The notes under the pieces were generated by a model. That model searched no databases. It was not told where the DNA came from and was given only the letters and a program-made list of their open reading frames with translations. This document shows, piece by piece, positions 1-9,118 of a DNA stretch of 64,000 nt (its first letter is position 1; every line of letters starts with the position of its first letter). The DNA lies in assembly GCF_001310815.1 (NCBI RefSeq), contig NZ_BAZK01000001.1, positions 310,001 through 374,000 of the forward strand, read 5' to 3'. The position numbers were made by a program, and so were the translations under genes. This DNA is from Pseudovibrio denitrificans JCM 12308 (lineage in GTDB: Bacteria > Pseudomonadota > Alphaproteobacteria > Rhizobiales > Stappiaceae).

Positions 1-597
1 GATTGCCTGAACAGTTTCAACGGCCTTATCCAGATCATCATTGACGATGATGTAATCAAACTCCTGCCAGCCAGAGACTTCATCAATAGCGGTCTTCATA
101 CGGCGCTTGATGGCAGCATCGTCGTCATCACCACGGCCAGACAGGCGTGCGTGCATTTCAGCAATGGATGGCGGCAGCACGAAGATTGCGACCACGTCTT
201 CTCCAGCCTGATCCTGCAGCTGGCGAACGCCTGCGATATCGATATCGAACAGGATGTCCTTGCCCGCATTCAGGCTGGCATCCACTGGCTCACGTGGTGT
301 GCCGTAGTAGTTGTCGTGTACCTTGGCCCACTCAAGCAGCTCATTGGCTTTGATCTTGCGCTCAAACTCGTCGGTTTCGAGGAAGTAGTAGTGAACGCCA
401 TGTTCTTCAGCCGCGCGGCGTTGACGGGTGGTTGCAGACACGGACAGAGCCAGCTTGTCATCGTCAGCCAGCAGACGATTTGCGATGGTGCCCTTGCCTG
501 CTCCAGATGGTGCTGCCAGCACCAGCATGAAGCCGCGGCGCACATCTTCGATGTCTTGAGCTGATACGGTTGTTCCGCTTGCGTTTTCTGAGGTCAT
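1..597 (-). CDS. gmk: Guanylate kinase (3' end cut by window edge)
   Basis: Transfers a phosphate from ATP to GMP, giving GDP for GTP and dGTP synthesis. The minus-strand frame opens with ATG at 597 and runs off the left edge after 199 codons, so only the last few residues are missing (family about 205-220 aa). The P-loop APSGAGKGT lies at residues 29-37, followed by a GMP-binding segment with TTR and the HYYF stretch. The usual DIDWQG motif reads DIDIAG here. It lies just downstream of yicC, the common pairing in proteobacteria. Confidence 0.95.
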   Translation of the reverse strand, partial: MTSENASGTTVSAQDIEDVRRGFMLVLAAPSGAGKGTIANRLLADDDKLALSVSATTRQRRAAEEHGVHYYFLETDEFERKIKANELLEWAKVHDNYYGTPREPVDASLNAGKDILFDIDIAGVRQLQDQAGEDVVAIFVLPPSIAEMHARLSGRGDDDDAAIKRRMKTAIDEVSGWQEFDYIIVNDDLDKAVETVQAI

Positions 598-644
598 TTC
601 CAGATTGTCTTCTTTTGCTTATCTGCGTTTACAGCGTCTGCGTC

Positions 645-1534
645 TTATTCGATGTTCTGTGTCTGCTCACGAAGCTGATCGATCACGGTCTTCAGCTCCA
701 GTCCAATTGCGGTCAGTTCCACACTGTTGGATTTTGAGCAGAGGGTGTTTGCTTCGCGGTTAAATTCCTGTGCCAGGAAGTCGAGGCGACGCCCAATAGC
801 ACCACCCTTTACGAGCAGCTCGCCAACGGCTTCTACGTGGGCATAGAGGCGGTCCAGCTCTTCGCGGATGTCAGCTTGGTGGCAAGGATCGCTGCTTCCT
901 GATGGAGCCGCTGCGGGTCCAGCTGGCTGCTTGCCTCAATAAGTTCCTGAACCTGCACTTCAAGGCGGGCGCGGATGGCTTCTGGGCTGCGGGATGGCAG
1001 AGTTTCAGCTTGCTTGGTGAGCGCGTCGATGGTGTCAATCTGGCCCTTCAGCAGCGTTGCAATGGCGCTACCTTCACTGCGGCGCATATCCACCAGTTCA
1101 TTCAGAGCCTCATCGAAGGAAGACAGGAGCGCTGCGATCTGAGCGTTTTTCTCTTCTTCGCTTTCTTCCGCCTCTTCAAACTCCAGAACACCCTTGTAAC
1201 CAAGGATACCGTCGAGAGTTGGTTCTGGTGCATCCGGGAGGCGATCACGCAGGATGGAGATGGCTTTGAGCACTTGCTCCAGAGCCTCTTCATTGACGAC
1301 CAGAGCGGTGTCGGACTGGGAGCGCTGCATTTGCAGGCCTACAGAGACGTTGCCGCGTTTCAGTTTGGCAGCAAGGCGTTTGCGAACTTCTGCTTCAACG
1401 CCATCCAGCCCCTGAGGCAGACGCAGGCGTGCATCAAACCCTTTGCCGTTAACGGAACGAAGCTCCCACACCCAACGTGTCTCTTCGTAGCTGCTTTCCA
1501 CGCGGGCAAAGCCGGTCATGCTAGCCAGTGCCAT
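645..1534 (-). CDS. yicC: YicC family endoribonuclease-like protein (frame broken near 875)
   Basis: YicC-family protein, linked in other bacteria to stationary-phase survival and RNA turnover. The start at 1534 gives MALASMTGFAR, the family's standard N-terminus, and has AAAGGAG eight bases upstream. Reading is normal to about 875. There AAGGCTGAC appears as AAGCTGAC, one G short, and the frame is lost. The other frame then encodes the expected family C-terminus (DIREELDRL, then RLDFLAQEFNREANTL, ending QNIE) with a stop at 645. Repaired length is about 296 aa, the family norm. The break is probably a sequencing error. Confidence 0.9.
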
Positions 1535-1689
1535 CCCTGAAACTCCTTTTGCGAGCATTACCCGTTTTGGTGATGCTCAAAATCAATCTGTGTCGGAGCA
1601 AAGCATACTCATCGGACTGAAGGTTCCCATGAGCTATGTCGTTCCTGCCCCAACGCGTATCCAAAAATTGCTTAGCGATACGCTCTAGC

Positions 1690-1727
1690 AAAAAGCCTGC
1701 CCGGTGTCATTCCTGGGCAGGCTTTTC
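1690..1727 (-). terminator. Rho-independent terminator of mltG
   Basis: A perfect 8-bp stem, GCCTGCCC (1695-1702) with GGGCAGGC (1715-1722), is followed on the minus strand by a run of T. It lies about 30 bases past the mltG stop. T residues on the other side could let it work weakly in both directions. Confidence 0.85.
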
Positions 1728-1754
1728 TTGTTTTCGTCCTGCAAGGCGTGCAGA

Positions 1755-2930
1755 TCAGTTGTTTTTCTTTTCTGCGGCCTGCTTTGCGCGGATCTCTTTT
1801 TCGACCTTGCGCCAGTTGGCGACATTGCGCTGGTGCTGTTTGTAGGTTTCAGCGAATGCGTGACCGCCAGTTCCATCCGCAACGAAGTAAAGATCCTTCG
1901 TACGGGCCGGGTTTGCGACCGCTTCCAGAGCAGCCACACTCGGGTTGCCAATTGGTCCCGGAGGCAGTGCCTTGATCTGGTAGGTGTTGTACGGGTTCTT
2001 TTCCTTCAGCATGGAACGGGTGATCGCGGAGCGGTCTTTTGTCCATGCGTCACCACCAAACAAGCCGTAGAGGATTGTCGGATCGGACTGCAGCGGCATG
2101 CCTTTGCGCAAACGGTTGACGAAGACAGAAGCAACGCGTGGGTGCTCATCCACCTTGGAGGTTTCTTTCTCCACGATGGACGCAAGGATCACGAGCTCTT
2201 CCGGTGTATCGATCGGCAGACCCTGAGAGCGCTTCTCCCAGATGCGGGCGATGTGCTCATCCATGGACTTTTCCATCTGCTCGATGATACGCGCCTTCGT
2301 GGTGCCACGTGTGAAGGTGTAGGTTTCCGGCAGCAGAGAGCCTTCTGCAGGGATTGCAGAGATTTCGCCGGTCAGGATTTTGTTGGCATTCAGGCGATTG
2401 ATGATCTGAGCGCTGCTCCAGCCTTCCGGAAAAGTCACGGAATGGTACACAGCACGGCCACCAACAAGGTCTTCCATGACAGTCTTCATGGAGATCCCTG
2501 CCGGGAATGCGTATTCGCCTGCCTTGATCTTGTTTTCGTTCTTGAACAGGCGTGTGCCCGCTTCAAATACGAGAGAATTGGTGATGACGCCTTCTTCTTC
2601 CAGCTTGCCAGCAATCTGCGGCAGGCTCATTCCGCTCGCGACAATGAAGAGTTTTTCTTCTGTCAGCGGACCAGCGGCATCAAACTCGCCCTTGCCCCAA
2701 TACAGCGCAGCACCGGCAACGATGATGCCGAGGACTGCCATGGAGAGCAGAAAGTTGATGGTGATGACGATAGGATTACGCGCGTGACGTGAGCGCGGTG
2801 GAGGTGGTGGCGCAGCTTCCGGCTGAATGGCGCGACTTGGACTGCGCGGTGCAGACGGACCACCCGGCTGAATATGAAGATCAGACTGATCCTGAGGCCC
2901 ATTTGAGTTGTCTTCAGGCGATTGAGCCAT
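1755..2930 (-). CDS. mltG: Endolytic murein transglycosylase MltG
   Basis: Inner-membrane lytic transglycosylase (YceG family) thought to cleave nascent glycan strands and set their length. The 391-aa protein has a proline-rich cytoplasmic N-terminus (about 1-50), one membrane segment (about 53-77) and a periplasmic part with a LysM-like subdomain. The catalytic Glu is in the ASIVEKET motif, and QSDPTILYG and PGPIGNPS motifs follow. AGAGGG precedes the ATG. It lies downstream of fabF, as is common in alphaproteobacteria. Confidence 0.93.
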   Translation of the reverse strand: MAQSPEDNSNGPQDQSDLHIQPGGPSAPRSPSRAIQPEAAPPPPPRSRHARNPIVITINFLLSMAVLGIIVAGAALYWGKGEFDAAGPLTEEKLFIVASGMSLPQIAGKLEEEGVITNSLVFEAGTRLFKNENKIKAGEYAFPAGISMKTVMEDLVGGRAVYHSVTFPEGWSSAQIINRLNANKILTGEISAIPAEGSLLPETYTFTRGTTKARIIEQMEKSMDEHIARIWEKRSQGLPIDTPEELVILASIVEKETSKVDEHPRVASVFVNRLRKGMPLQSDPTILYGLFGGDAWTKDRSAITRSMLKEKNPYNTYQIKALPPGPIGNPSVAALEAVANPARTKDLYFVADGTGGHAFAETYKQHQRNVANWRKVEKEIRAKQAAEKKNN

Positions 2931-3063
2931 ATTAACCCTCTATATGGGAGCGCAAAACAAGCGCTCCATCATTAGCGTACCTAAAACCGAGAACATGCCC
3001 TGTTTTCGGCGATACACTTTAAATACTCATTACAGAGCCTAACCCATTCGGGAGCCGCAATAT

Positions 3064-3105
3064 AAAAGGCAGATTCCGCCGTACGGAGTCTGGCCCTTTT
3101 TTCCA
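3064..3105 (-). terminator. Terminator of fabF
   Basis: An imperfect stem pairs GGCAGATTCCG (3068-3078) with CGGAGTCTGGCC (3084-3095). T-rich runs flank both sides. It lies 25 bases past the fabF stop and separates it from mltG. Confidence 0.75.
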
Positions 3106-3121
3106 TTATCAAAAAAGCGAT

Positions 3122-4387
3122 TTATGCTTCGACTTTTTTGAGAACCAGAGACGCGTTTGTGCCGCCAAAGCCAAATGAGTTAGACAGAGCGTAGTTAATC
3201 TCCATCTTCTTGGCTTTATTAGGGACCAAGTCGATCTTAGTTTCAACTGATGGATTATCAAGGTTGATGGTTGGTGGAGCAATCTGATCACGGATCGCCA
3301 AAGCGGTGAAGATCGCTTCCACTGCACCAGCTGCACCGAGCAGGTGGCCGATTGCAGATTTTGTGGAAGACATGGTCAGAGAACCAGCATCTTCACCTGC
3401 AAGACGCTCAACAGCACCCAGCTCAATCTCATCACCCAGTGGGGTGGAGGTGCCGTGTGCGTTGACGTAATCAACATCACCGAGAGAGATGCCAGCACGC
3501 TTCAATGCAGCTTCCATGCAGCGGTAGCCGCCGTCACCATCGGATGCCGGAGCAGTGATGTGGTATGCATCGCCGGACAGACCGTAGCCAACAACTTCAG
3601 CGTAGATTTTTGCACCACGTGCTTTTGCGTGCTCGTATTCTTCCAGAACAACGATACCTGCGCCCTCACCCATCACAAAGCCGTCACGGTCTTTGTCGTA
3701 TGGACGGGAACCTTTTTCAGGCTCATCGTTGTAGCCGGTGGACAGAGCTTTACAGGCGTTGAAGCCTGCGATGCCGATGCGGCAAACAGTGCCTTCTGCA
3801 CCACCTGCAACCATCACATCCGCGTCACCAAATGCAACAAGGCGTGCAGCATCACCGATTGCGTGAGCACCGGTGGAGCAAGCTGTTACAACAGAGTGGT
3901 TTGGACCTTTAAGGCCGTGTTTGATGGAAACGTAGCCGCTTGCCAGGTTGATCAGACGACCTGGGATAAAGAACGGGCTTACGCGGCGCGGGCCTTTTTG
4001 TTCCATCATAAGAGCTGTGTCAGCGATCCCCTGAAGGCCGCCAATACCAGAACCGATGAGCGTACCAGTGCGGCACTTGTCTTCTTCGGTTTCAGGCTTC
4101 CAGTCTGCATCTTCAATGGCCTGATCGGCAGCTGCAATCGCATAGACGATGAATGGGTCTACCTTGCGCTGCTCTTTCGGAGCCATGTAGTCATCTGGAT
4201 TGAATGTGCCATCGGTGCCATCACCGCGCGGGACCTGACAAGCAATCTTGGTTTGAAGATCTTCGGTCTCGAAGTTTTCGATGCGACCTGCACCGCTTTT
4301 GCCTTCAAGAATCCGCTGCCATGAAACTTCAGCCCCGTTGCCAAGCGGGCTGACCATGCCAATGCCTGTGATAACGACTCGACGCAT
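3122..4387 (-). CDS. fabF: Beta-ketoacyl-ACP synthase II
   Basis: Condenses malonyl-ACP with acyl-ACP in fatty-acid elongation. The 421-aa thiolase-fold protein has the nucleophile Cys170 in VVTACSTGAH, His311 in NAHGTSTPLGDE, and Lys343/His347 in KSAIGHLLGA, the Cys-His-His set of FabF. AGGAAAT precedes the ATG. It is last in a fabD-fabG-acpP-fabF cluster with gaps of about 115-275 bases, so internal promoters are possible. Confidence 0.97.
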   Translation of the reverse strand: MRRVVITGIGMVSPLGNGAEVSWQRILEGKSGAGRIENFETEDLQTKIACQVPRGDGTDGTFNPDDYMAPKEQRKVDPFIVYAIAAADQAIEDADWKPETEEDKCRTGTLIGSGIGGLQGIADTALMMEQKGPRRVSPFFIPGRLINLASGYVSIKHGLKGPNHSVVTACSTGAHAIGDAARLVAFGDADVMVAGGAEGTVCRIGIAGFNACKALSTGYNDEPEKGSRPYDKDRDGFVMGEGAGIVVLEEYEHAKARGAKIYAEVVGYGLSGDAYHITAPASDGDGGYRCMEAALKRAGISLGDVDYVNAHGTSTPLGDEIELGAVERLAGEDAGSLTMSSTKSAIGHLLGAAGAVEAIFTALAIRDQIAPPTINLDNPSVETKIDLVPNKAKKMEINYALSNSFGFGGTNASLVLKKVEA

Positions 4388-4540
4388 ATTTCCTGCACTT
4401 TAATTAGAATGGCGCTGCCAGCCTCATCTGTCGCTTTTGGGAGAACAAAGTGTCTCTCGCTGCGACGGGCATGCAGCTTAAAAGAAAACAGGCGCGGCGA
4501 GCGCTAATGACCCACCGCGTGCCTAGCTTTTTAAACAGGA

Positions 4541-4777
4541 TTAGCCCTGCTTGGATTCGATGAACTTTACAGCATCGCCAACAGACTGAATGGTTTCAGC
4601 AGCATCGTCTGGAATTTCAACGCCGAATGCTTCTTCGAAAGCCATTACCAGTTCAACAGTGTCCAGGCTGTCTGCGCCCAGATCGTCGATGAAGCTTGCA
4701 GATTCGACGACCTTGTCAGCCTCTACGCCGAGGTGCTCGACAACGATCTTCTTTACCTGTTCTGCAACATTGCTCAT
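4541..4777 (-). CDS. acpP: Acyl carrier protein
   Basis: Carries growing acyl chains on a 4'-phosphopantetheine arm. It is 78 aa and acidic, with Ser37 in the [12 protein letters not shown] motif as the attachment site. GAGGA lies eight bases before the ATG. It sits between fabG and fabF, the usual place. The leader of about 270 bases suggests its own promoter, fitting the high expression expected of ACP. Confidence 0.98.
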   Translation of the reverse strand: MSNVAEQVKKIVVEHLGVEADKVVESASFIDDLGADSLDTVELVMAFEEAFGVEIPDDAAETIQSVGDAVKFIESKQG

Positions 4778-5051
4778 TTTAAGTCCTCAATTGGTTTTCA
4801 AGGTAGTGTTTCGGTCCGCTTCGCGGGGCCTTATTTCACTCGGCACCCGTGTTGCACACTCTGGTTCTTTTGAAAAGACGCAACGGCCTATATGTTAAGC
4901 CGCTTCCAAAGAAAACCGCAGCTTTTCCGTTCCTCTTTCCAAGAGGTCACTTCTAATCGGCGGGTTCCTAGCACAATTAGCACTGGTTTACCAGCCGCCA
5001 GTAGTGATTGCCCCATTTGTACAAGGGACGGACCGGCTGCGTATTTCTTCG

Positions 5052-5789
5052 TTAAATCATCGCCATACCGCCATTCACGTGCAGTGTCTGACCGGTAACG
5101 TACGCTGCTTCATCACTTGCGAGATAAACAGCTGCACCTGCGATTTCATCAGCAGTGCCCAAACGACCCGCTGGAACGTTGCCCAGGATCGATTCGCGCT
5201 GCTTTTCGTTCAGCTCGTCGGTCATCGCAGTAGAGATGAAACCTGGAGCAATTGTGTTTACGGTGATCTTACGGGAAGCCACTTCCTGCGCCAAAGACTT
5301 GGACATGCCGATCATGCCAGCCTTTGCTGCGGAGTAGTTCACCTGACCTGCGTTGCCGGTGACGCCAACAACAGATGTGATACCGATAATGCGGCCCTGA
5401 CGACGCTTCATCATGCCTTTGATTGCTGCGCGGCAGATACGGAAAGTCGCGGAAAGGTTCACTTCAAGAACCTGATCCCACTCTTCATCCTTCATGCGCA
5501 TGAAGATGTTGTCGCGGGTGATGCCTGCGTTGTTCACGAGGATGTCGAGGCCGCCCATCATTTCTTCAGCAGCTGGAACAAGCGCGTCTACGCTCTCGCG
5601 GTCAGACAGGTTTGCTGCCTTGATGTGAACGCGATCGCCCAGATCAGATGCCAGCGCTTCCAGCTTTGCTTCGCGGGTACCGGACAGGGTCACAGTTGCG
5701 CCCTGCGCGTGAAGTGCGCGTGCAATCGCTTCACCAATGCCACCGGTTGCGCCGGTTACAAGTGCGCTTTTACCTTCTAAATTGAACAT
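5052..5789 (-). CDS. fabG: 3-oxoacyl-ACP reductase
   Basis: NADPH-dependent reduction of 3-ketoacyl-ACP. The 245-aa short-chain dehydrogenase has TGATGGIG near residues 12-19, NNAG at 86-89, and the catalytic Ser139, Tyr152 and Lys156. It ends in the FabG-type TGQTLHVNGGMAM tail. GAGGAG precedes the ATG. Its place between fabD and acpP marks it as the fatty-acid FabG rather than a generic short-chain dehydrogenase. Confidence 0.97.
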   Translation of the reverse strand: MFNLEGKSALVTGATGGIGEAIARALHAQGATVTLSGTREAKLEALASDLGDRVHIKAANLSDRESVDALVPAAEEMMGGLDILVNNAGITRDNIFMRMKDEEWDQVLEVNLSATFRICRAAIKGMMKRRQGRIIGITSVVGVTGNAGQVNYSAAKAGMIGMSKSLAQEVASRKITVNTIAPGFISTAMTDELNEKQRESILGNVPAGRLGTADEIAGAAVYLASDEAAYVTGQTLHVNGGMAMI

Positions 5790-5904
5790 GCCGTTGGTCT
5801 CCTCGGCTTTAAATCCGTTTAAAGAAAGCTCATAGGGAGGAACTATGGGTTCCGTCTATACGCGCGGCAAAATGCGGCGCCTATGAGCCTTCAAAATCTG
5901 TGTA

Positions 5905-6858
5905 TTAGCTCTCAGCGCCTTCAAGACGCGCAACGAGTGCATCAATGTCTTCTGCTGTGTTAACTGCAACACCTTCCAGAGACTTCACGATGCGGCGCAC
6001 CATGCCGGTCAGCACTTTGCCGGTGCCAATCTCAACCAGAGTGGTCACACCGTTGTCTGCCATCCAGCTTACAGATTCGCGCCAGCGCACGGTACCTGTG
6101 ACCTGTTCAACCAGACGGGTGCGGATTTCTTCCGGATCGGTGATTGGAGCTGCCAGAACGTTTGCAACGAGCGGAACTGCTGGTGCTTTGATTTCTACTT
6201 CAGCCAGCGCCTTTGCCATTGCGTCTGCTGCAGGCTGCATCAGGGAGCAATGGAATGGTGCGGATACAGGAAGAAGAACAGCGCGGCGTGCGCCTTTGCC
6301 TTTTGCGATTTCACAGGCGCGCTCTACAGCTGCCTTGTGGCCGGACACAACAACCTGACCGGTTGCGTTGTCGTTAGCTGCCTGACAAACTTCGCTTTGC
6401 GCAGCTTCCTGCGCCACTTCCATGGCTTGATCGAAGTCCAGACCAAGGAGAGCTGCCATTGCGCCCTCGCCTACTGGCACGGCCTTCTGCATTGCATCAC
6501 CACGGATGCGCAGCAGGCGGGCAGCGTCAGCGATGCTCAGGGAGCCAGCTGCTGCCAGTGCAGAGTATTCACCAAGAGAGTGACCAGCAACGAAGCTTGC
6601 AGCTTTGGACAGGTCAACACCTTTTGCCTCAAGCACACGCATGGTGGCGAGGCTGACAGCCATCAGAGCTGGCTGGGTGTTTGCAGTGAGGGTCAGCTCG
6701 TCTGCCGGACCTTCCCACATGATCTTGGTCAGAGACTGACCGAGAGCTGCATCAACTTCCTCAAATACAGCGCGCGCTTCCGGGAACGTGTCGGCAAGTT
6801 CCTTACCCATTCCAACCGTCTGGCTACCCTGTCCGGGAAATGTAAATGCAATAGTCAT
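5905..6858 (-). CDS. fabD: Malonyl-CoA:ACP transacylase
   Basis: Loads malonyl groups from CoA onto ACP. The 317-aa acyltransferase-fold protein has FPGQGSQ at the N-terminus, the nucleophile Ser94 in GHSLGEYSA, and the partner His203 in SAPFHCS. ACGGAG precedes the ATG at 6858. It is first in the minus-strand fatty-acid cluster and is divergent from rpsF. Confidence 0.97.
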   Translation of the reverse strand: MTIAFTFPGQGSQTVGMGKELADTFPEARAVFEEVDAALGQSLTKIMWEGPADELTLTANTQPALMAVSLATMRVLEAKGVDLSKAASFVAGHSLGEYSALAAAGSLSIADAARLLRIRGDAMQKAVPVGEGAMAALLGLDFDQAMEVAQEAAQSEVCQAANDNATGQVVVSGHKAAVERACEIAKGKGARRAVLLPVSAPFHCSLMQPAADAMAKALAEVEIKAPAVPLVANVLAAPITDPEEIRTRLVEQVTGTVRWRESVSWMADNGVTTLVEIGTGKVLTGMVRRIVKSLEGVAVNTAEDIDALVARLEGAES

Positions 6859-7353
6859 TTATAAATAGCTCCGTCGCATTCCAATTGCGTCAAATGTGGG
6901 TGTCCCACTTTGTATTCCAAGATGGGGCGGCTATAAATTCAGCAAATACGTGCAAATTATGACCGCCGCCAAAATAAGTAGCAGTCCAGATGCCCTATGG
7001 GTCAGCTGCCTGCACCTTCAAGAAACCTAGGGGAAACCTTGGTTGCCTGCGTATTCATCGGGGCGACATGAGCGTCTTGCAAGCGCAATGTCAAGGCTGC
7101 ATCTGGAAAAAAGGCATTTTTCCCCGACAGGACTTGTCTTTTACAGGGGATTGGCTATAAAGCCCCTCTCGTTTCCGGTATTTGGCCGGAGGCTTAAAGG
7201 AAGGCAGCCCTTATAAGGACTGTAGGAATCGAAGGATTTCCGGCTTCCCGTGTCTCCGCTCTTGTGAAACATCTTCTTGCGGCCTTTTTCTGAGGGCCAT
7301 TCGAAGGGGCTTTGCGCCGATACCGGGATTGTTAAACTCAGAAAGGCAATCAC
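6859..7353. other. Divergent intergenic region, fabD / rpsF
   Basis: This 495-base gap holds the divergent control regions of fabD and the ribosomal operon. I see no convincing gene. The rpsF side contains a strong promoter-like pair and a leader of about 185 bases with short inverted repeats, for example TCCGG (7174-7178) with CCGGA (7186-7190). The leader could host ribosomal-protein autoregulation, but no known motif is recognised. Confidence 0.5.
7134..7161 (+). promoter_or_regulatory. Sigma-70-type promoter of rpsF operon
   Basis: TTGTCT at 7134-7139 and TATAAA at 7156-7161 are separated by 16 bases. This is a near-consensus housekeeping promoter pointing at rpsF and implies a 5' leader of about 185 bases. 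Confidence 0.6.
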
Positions 7354-7775
7354 ATGGCGCTCTATGAGCACGTGTTCCTGGCACGCCAGGACATTTCTAC
7401 CCAGCAGGTTGAAGCCCTCGTTGAGCAGTTCAAAACTGTTCTCGAAGAAAACGGCGGCAAAGTCGGCAAGATCGAATCCTGGGGTCTGCGCACCCTGACC
7501 TACCGCATCAACAAGAACCGCAAGGCTCACTACATTCTGATGAACGTAGATGCACCTCACGCGGCTGTTGCTGAGATGGAACGTCAGCAGGGCCTGAACG
7601 AAGACATCCTTCGCTTCATGACCATTCGCGTAGAAGAGCTGGACGAAGAACAGTCCGCTATGATGCAGAAGCGTGATCGCGATGATCGTCGTCGTGGCGA
7701 TCGTAATGATCGTGGCCCACGTCCAGATCGTGTCCTCGCCCAGATCGTCGCCCTGAAGCACCTGCAGCGGAGTAA
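7354..7775 (+). CDS. rpsF: 30S ribosomal protein S6 (frame lost near 7732)
   Basis: Small-subunit protein that binds 16S rRNA together with S18. GAAAGGC precedes the ATG. The S6 fold covers about residues 1-95, followed by a charged Arg/Asp tail. Near 7732 the DNA has GATCGTGTCCT where GATCGTGGTCCT would keep a PRPD repeat going. Adding that G gives the tail [13 protein letters not shown] and a TAA at 7773-7775. Read uncorrected, the frame runs to 7779 with an odd C-terminus. Repaired length is 140 aa. Confidence 0.93.
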
Positions 7776-7781
7776 TTGAAA

Positions 7782-8027
7782 ATGGCTGAATCTTCATCCG
7801 CAGGACGTCGTCCATTCTTCCGTCGTCGTAAGACCTGCCCATTCTCCGGTGCAAACGCTCCGAAGATTGACTACAAGGACATCCGTCTTCTGCAGCGCTA
7901 CATCTCTGAGCGCGGCAAGATCGTTCCTTCCCGTATTACCGCAGTGTCTGCAAAGAAACAGCGTGAGCTGGCTCGTGCCATCAAACGCGCTCGTTTCCTC
8001 GGCCTGCTGCCTTTCGTAATCAAGTAA
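7782..8027 (+). CDS. rpsR: 30S ribosomal protein S18
   Basis: Binds the central domain of 16S rRNA next to S6. It is 81 aa, with the RRKTCPFSG and [17 protein letters not shown] motifs. The ATG at 7782 lies seven bases past the repaired rpsF stop. An in-frame TTG at 7776 is a less likely start. Order rpsF-rpsR-rplI is conserved. Confidence 0.97.
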   Translation: MAESSSAGRRPFFRRRKTCPFSGANAPKIDYKDIRLLQRYISERGKIVPSRITAVSAKKQRELARAIKRARFLGLLPFVIK

Positions 8028-8040
8028 GTCTTGATTATTG

Positions 8041-8070
8041 GGTCAGGGTGCTTTGCATCCTGACCTTTTT
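8041..8070 (+). terminator. Terminator or attenuator after rpsR
   Basis: An 11-bp stem GGTCAGGGTGC (8041-8051) with GCATCCTGACC (8055-8065), one G-U pair, ends in TTTTT. Because rplI follows on the same strand, it probably reduces read-through rather than blocking it. Confidence 0.8.
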
Positions 8071-8177
8071 CATGATTTCGGCCAGTCCGGAATCACGGTT
8101 GAGAGACTGATCGCGATCGCGACGCCTCTCTCTAACTGCGGAACACTCTTTCCGCAGGACAGCAAAGGAGAAATTCC

Positions 8178-8783
8178 ATGAAAGTTATCCTTCTTGAGCG
8201 TGTGGCTAAACTTGGCCAGATGGGCGACACTGTAACTGTTAAAGACGGTTACGCTCGTAACTACCTTCTGCCACAGGCAAAAGCTCTGCGCGCTAACAAA
8301 GCAAACCTTGAGCGTTTCGAAAACGAACGCGCTCAGCTGGAAGCTCGTAACCTTGAGCGCAAGACCGAAGCAGAAGCAGTTGGCGCAAAGCTGGCTGGCG
8401 AAAGCATCGTTGTTATCCGCGCTGCTGGCGAAACCGGTCAGCTCTACGGTTCTGTTGCGACCCGCGACATCGCAGGTCAGCTGACCGAAGCAGGCTTCAC
8501 CGTTGTTCGCTCCCAGGTTTCCCTGCGCGCGCCAATCAAGACCATTGGTCTGCACGAAGTATCCATCGTTCTTCACCCTGAAGTTGAAGTTGAAATCTCT
8601 GTTAACGTTGCTCGTTCTGAAGACGAAGCTGAGCGTCAGGCAGCAGGTGAAGACCTCACCGTACAGGACGACGACGCTTTTGAATTCGATGAAGATCTTG
8701 ATGAAGATGAAGATCTCGAAGAAGGCGAAGAAGCAGCTTCTGAAGAAGCTGGTGAAGGCGAAGAAGAAGAAACTGAAGAATAA
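8178..8783 (+). CDS. rplI: 50S ribosomal protein L9
   Basis: Large-subunit protein that binds 23S rRNA near the L1 stalk. AAAGGAG precedes the ATG. The N-terminal domain has the [23 protein letters not shown] motif, then the connecting helix and C-terminal domain. The protein is 201 aa, longer than the usual 150, because of an acidic Asp/Glu-rich tail of about 45 residues common in alphaproteobacteria. Confidence 0.96.
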   Translation: MKVILLERVAKLGQMGDTVTVKDGYARNYLLPQAKALRANKANLERFENERAQLEARNLERKTEAEAVGAKLAGESIVVIRAAGETGQLYGSVATRDIAGQLTEAGFTVVRSQVSLRAPIKTIGLHEVSIVLHPEVEVEISVNVARSEDEAERQAAGEDLTVQDDDAFEFDEDLDEDEDLEEGEEAASEEAGEGEEEETEE

Positions 8784-8801
8784 TTTTTCTTCATTCCTCT
8801 A

Positions 8802-8833
8802 TGAAAAAGGCGGGGTCTCTGACTCCGCCTTTT
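8802..8833 (+). terminator. Terminator after rplI
   Basis: GGCGGGG (8807-8813) pairs with CTCCGCC (8821-8827), flanked by A5 and T6 runs. It closes the ribosomal-protein operon. Confidence 0.88.
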
Positions 8834-9118
8834 TTGATGCCTTACACCTGACAGAATCGGCAAAAACTCCTCTGATTCTGTTCCTCAAAAAAGAGTTTGT
8901 TAATAATTGTAGTTGGGGCGAAAATCCCTGAATACAGCTGATTTTAAACAAAAAATCTAAGCTTTTCTCGCGTTTGGAGAGTGTCGACTGTCAATTGGCA
9001 ACCTGCAATTTTCCCCGCTGATTTAATTTTGTTAAAGAACTGGCTTAAGGTGTTCAGAGCCTCTTTTCCTGTTCAACGAATGGCTGTACTCAGGGTGCCA
9101 AGCGGCACGAGGGGCGGA

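Noticed and set aside
1704-2792. A 362-codon plus-strand open frame
   Set aside because: It is the antisense shadow of mltG; the sequence has no family features.
8041-8070. Riboswitch before rplI
   Set aside because: The only clear structure is a simple hairpin with a T run, better explained as a terminator or attenuator.
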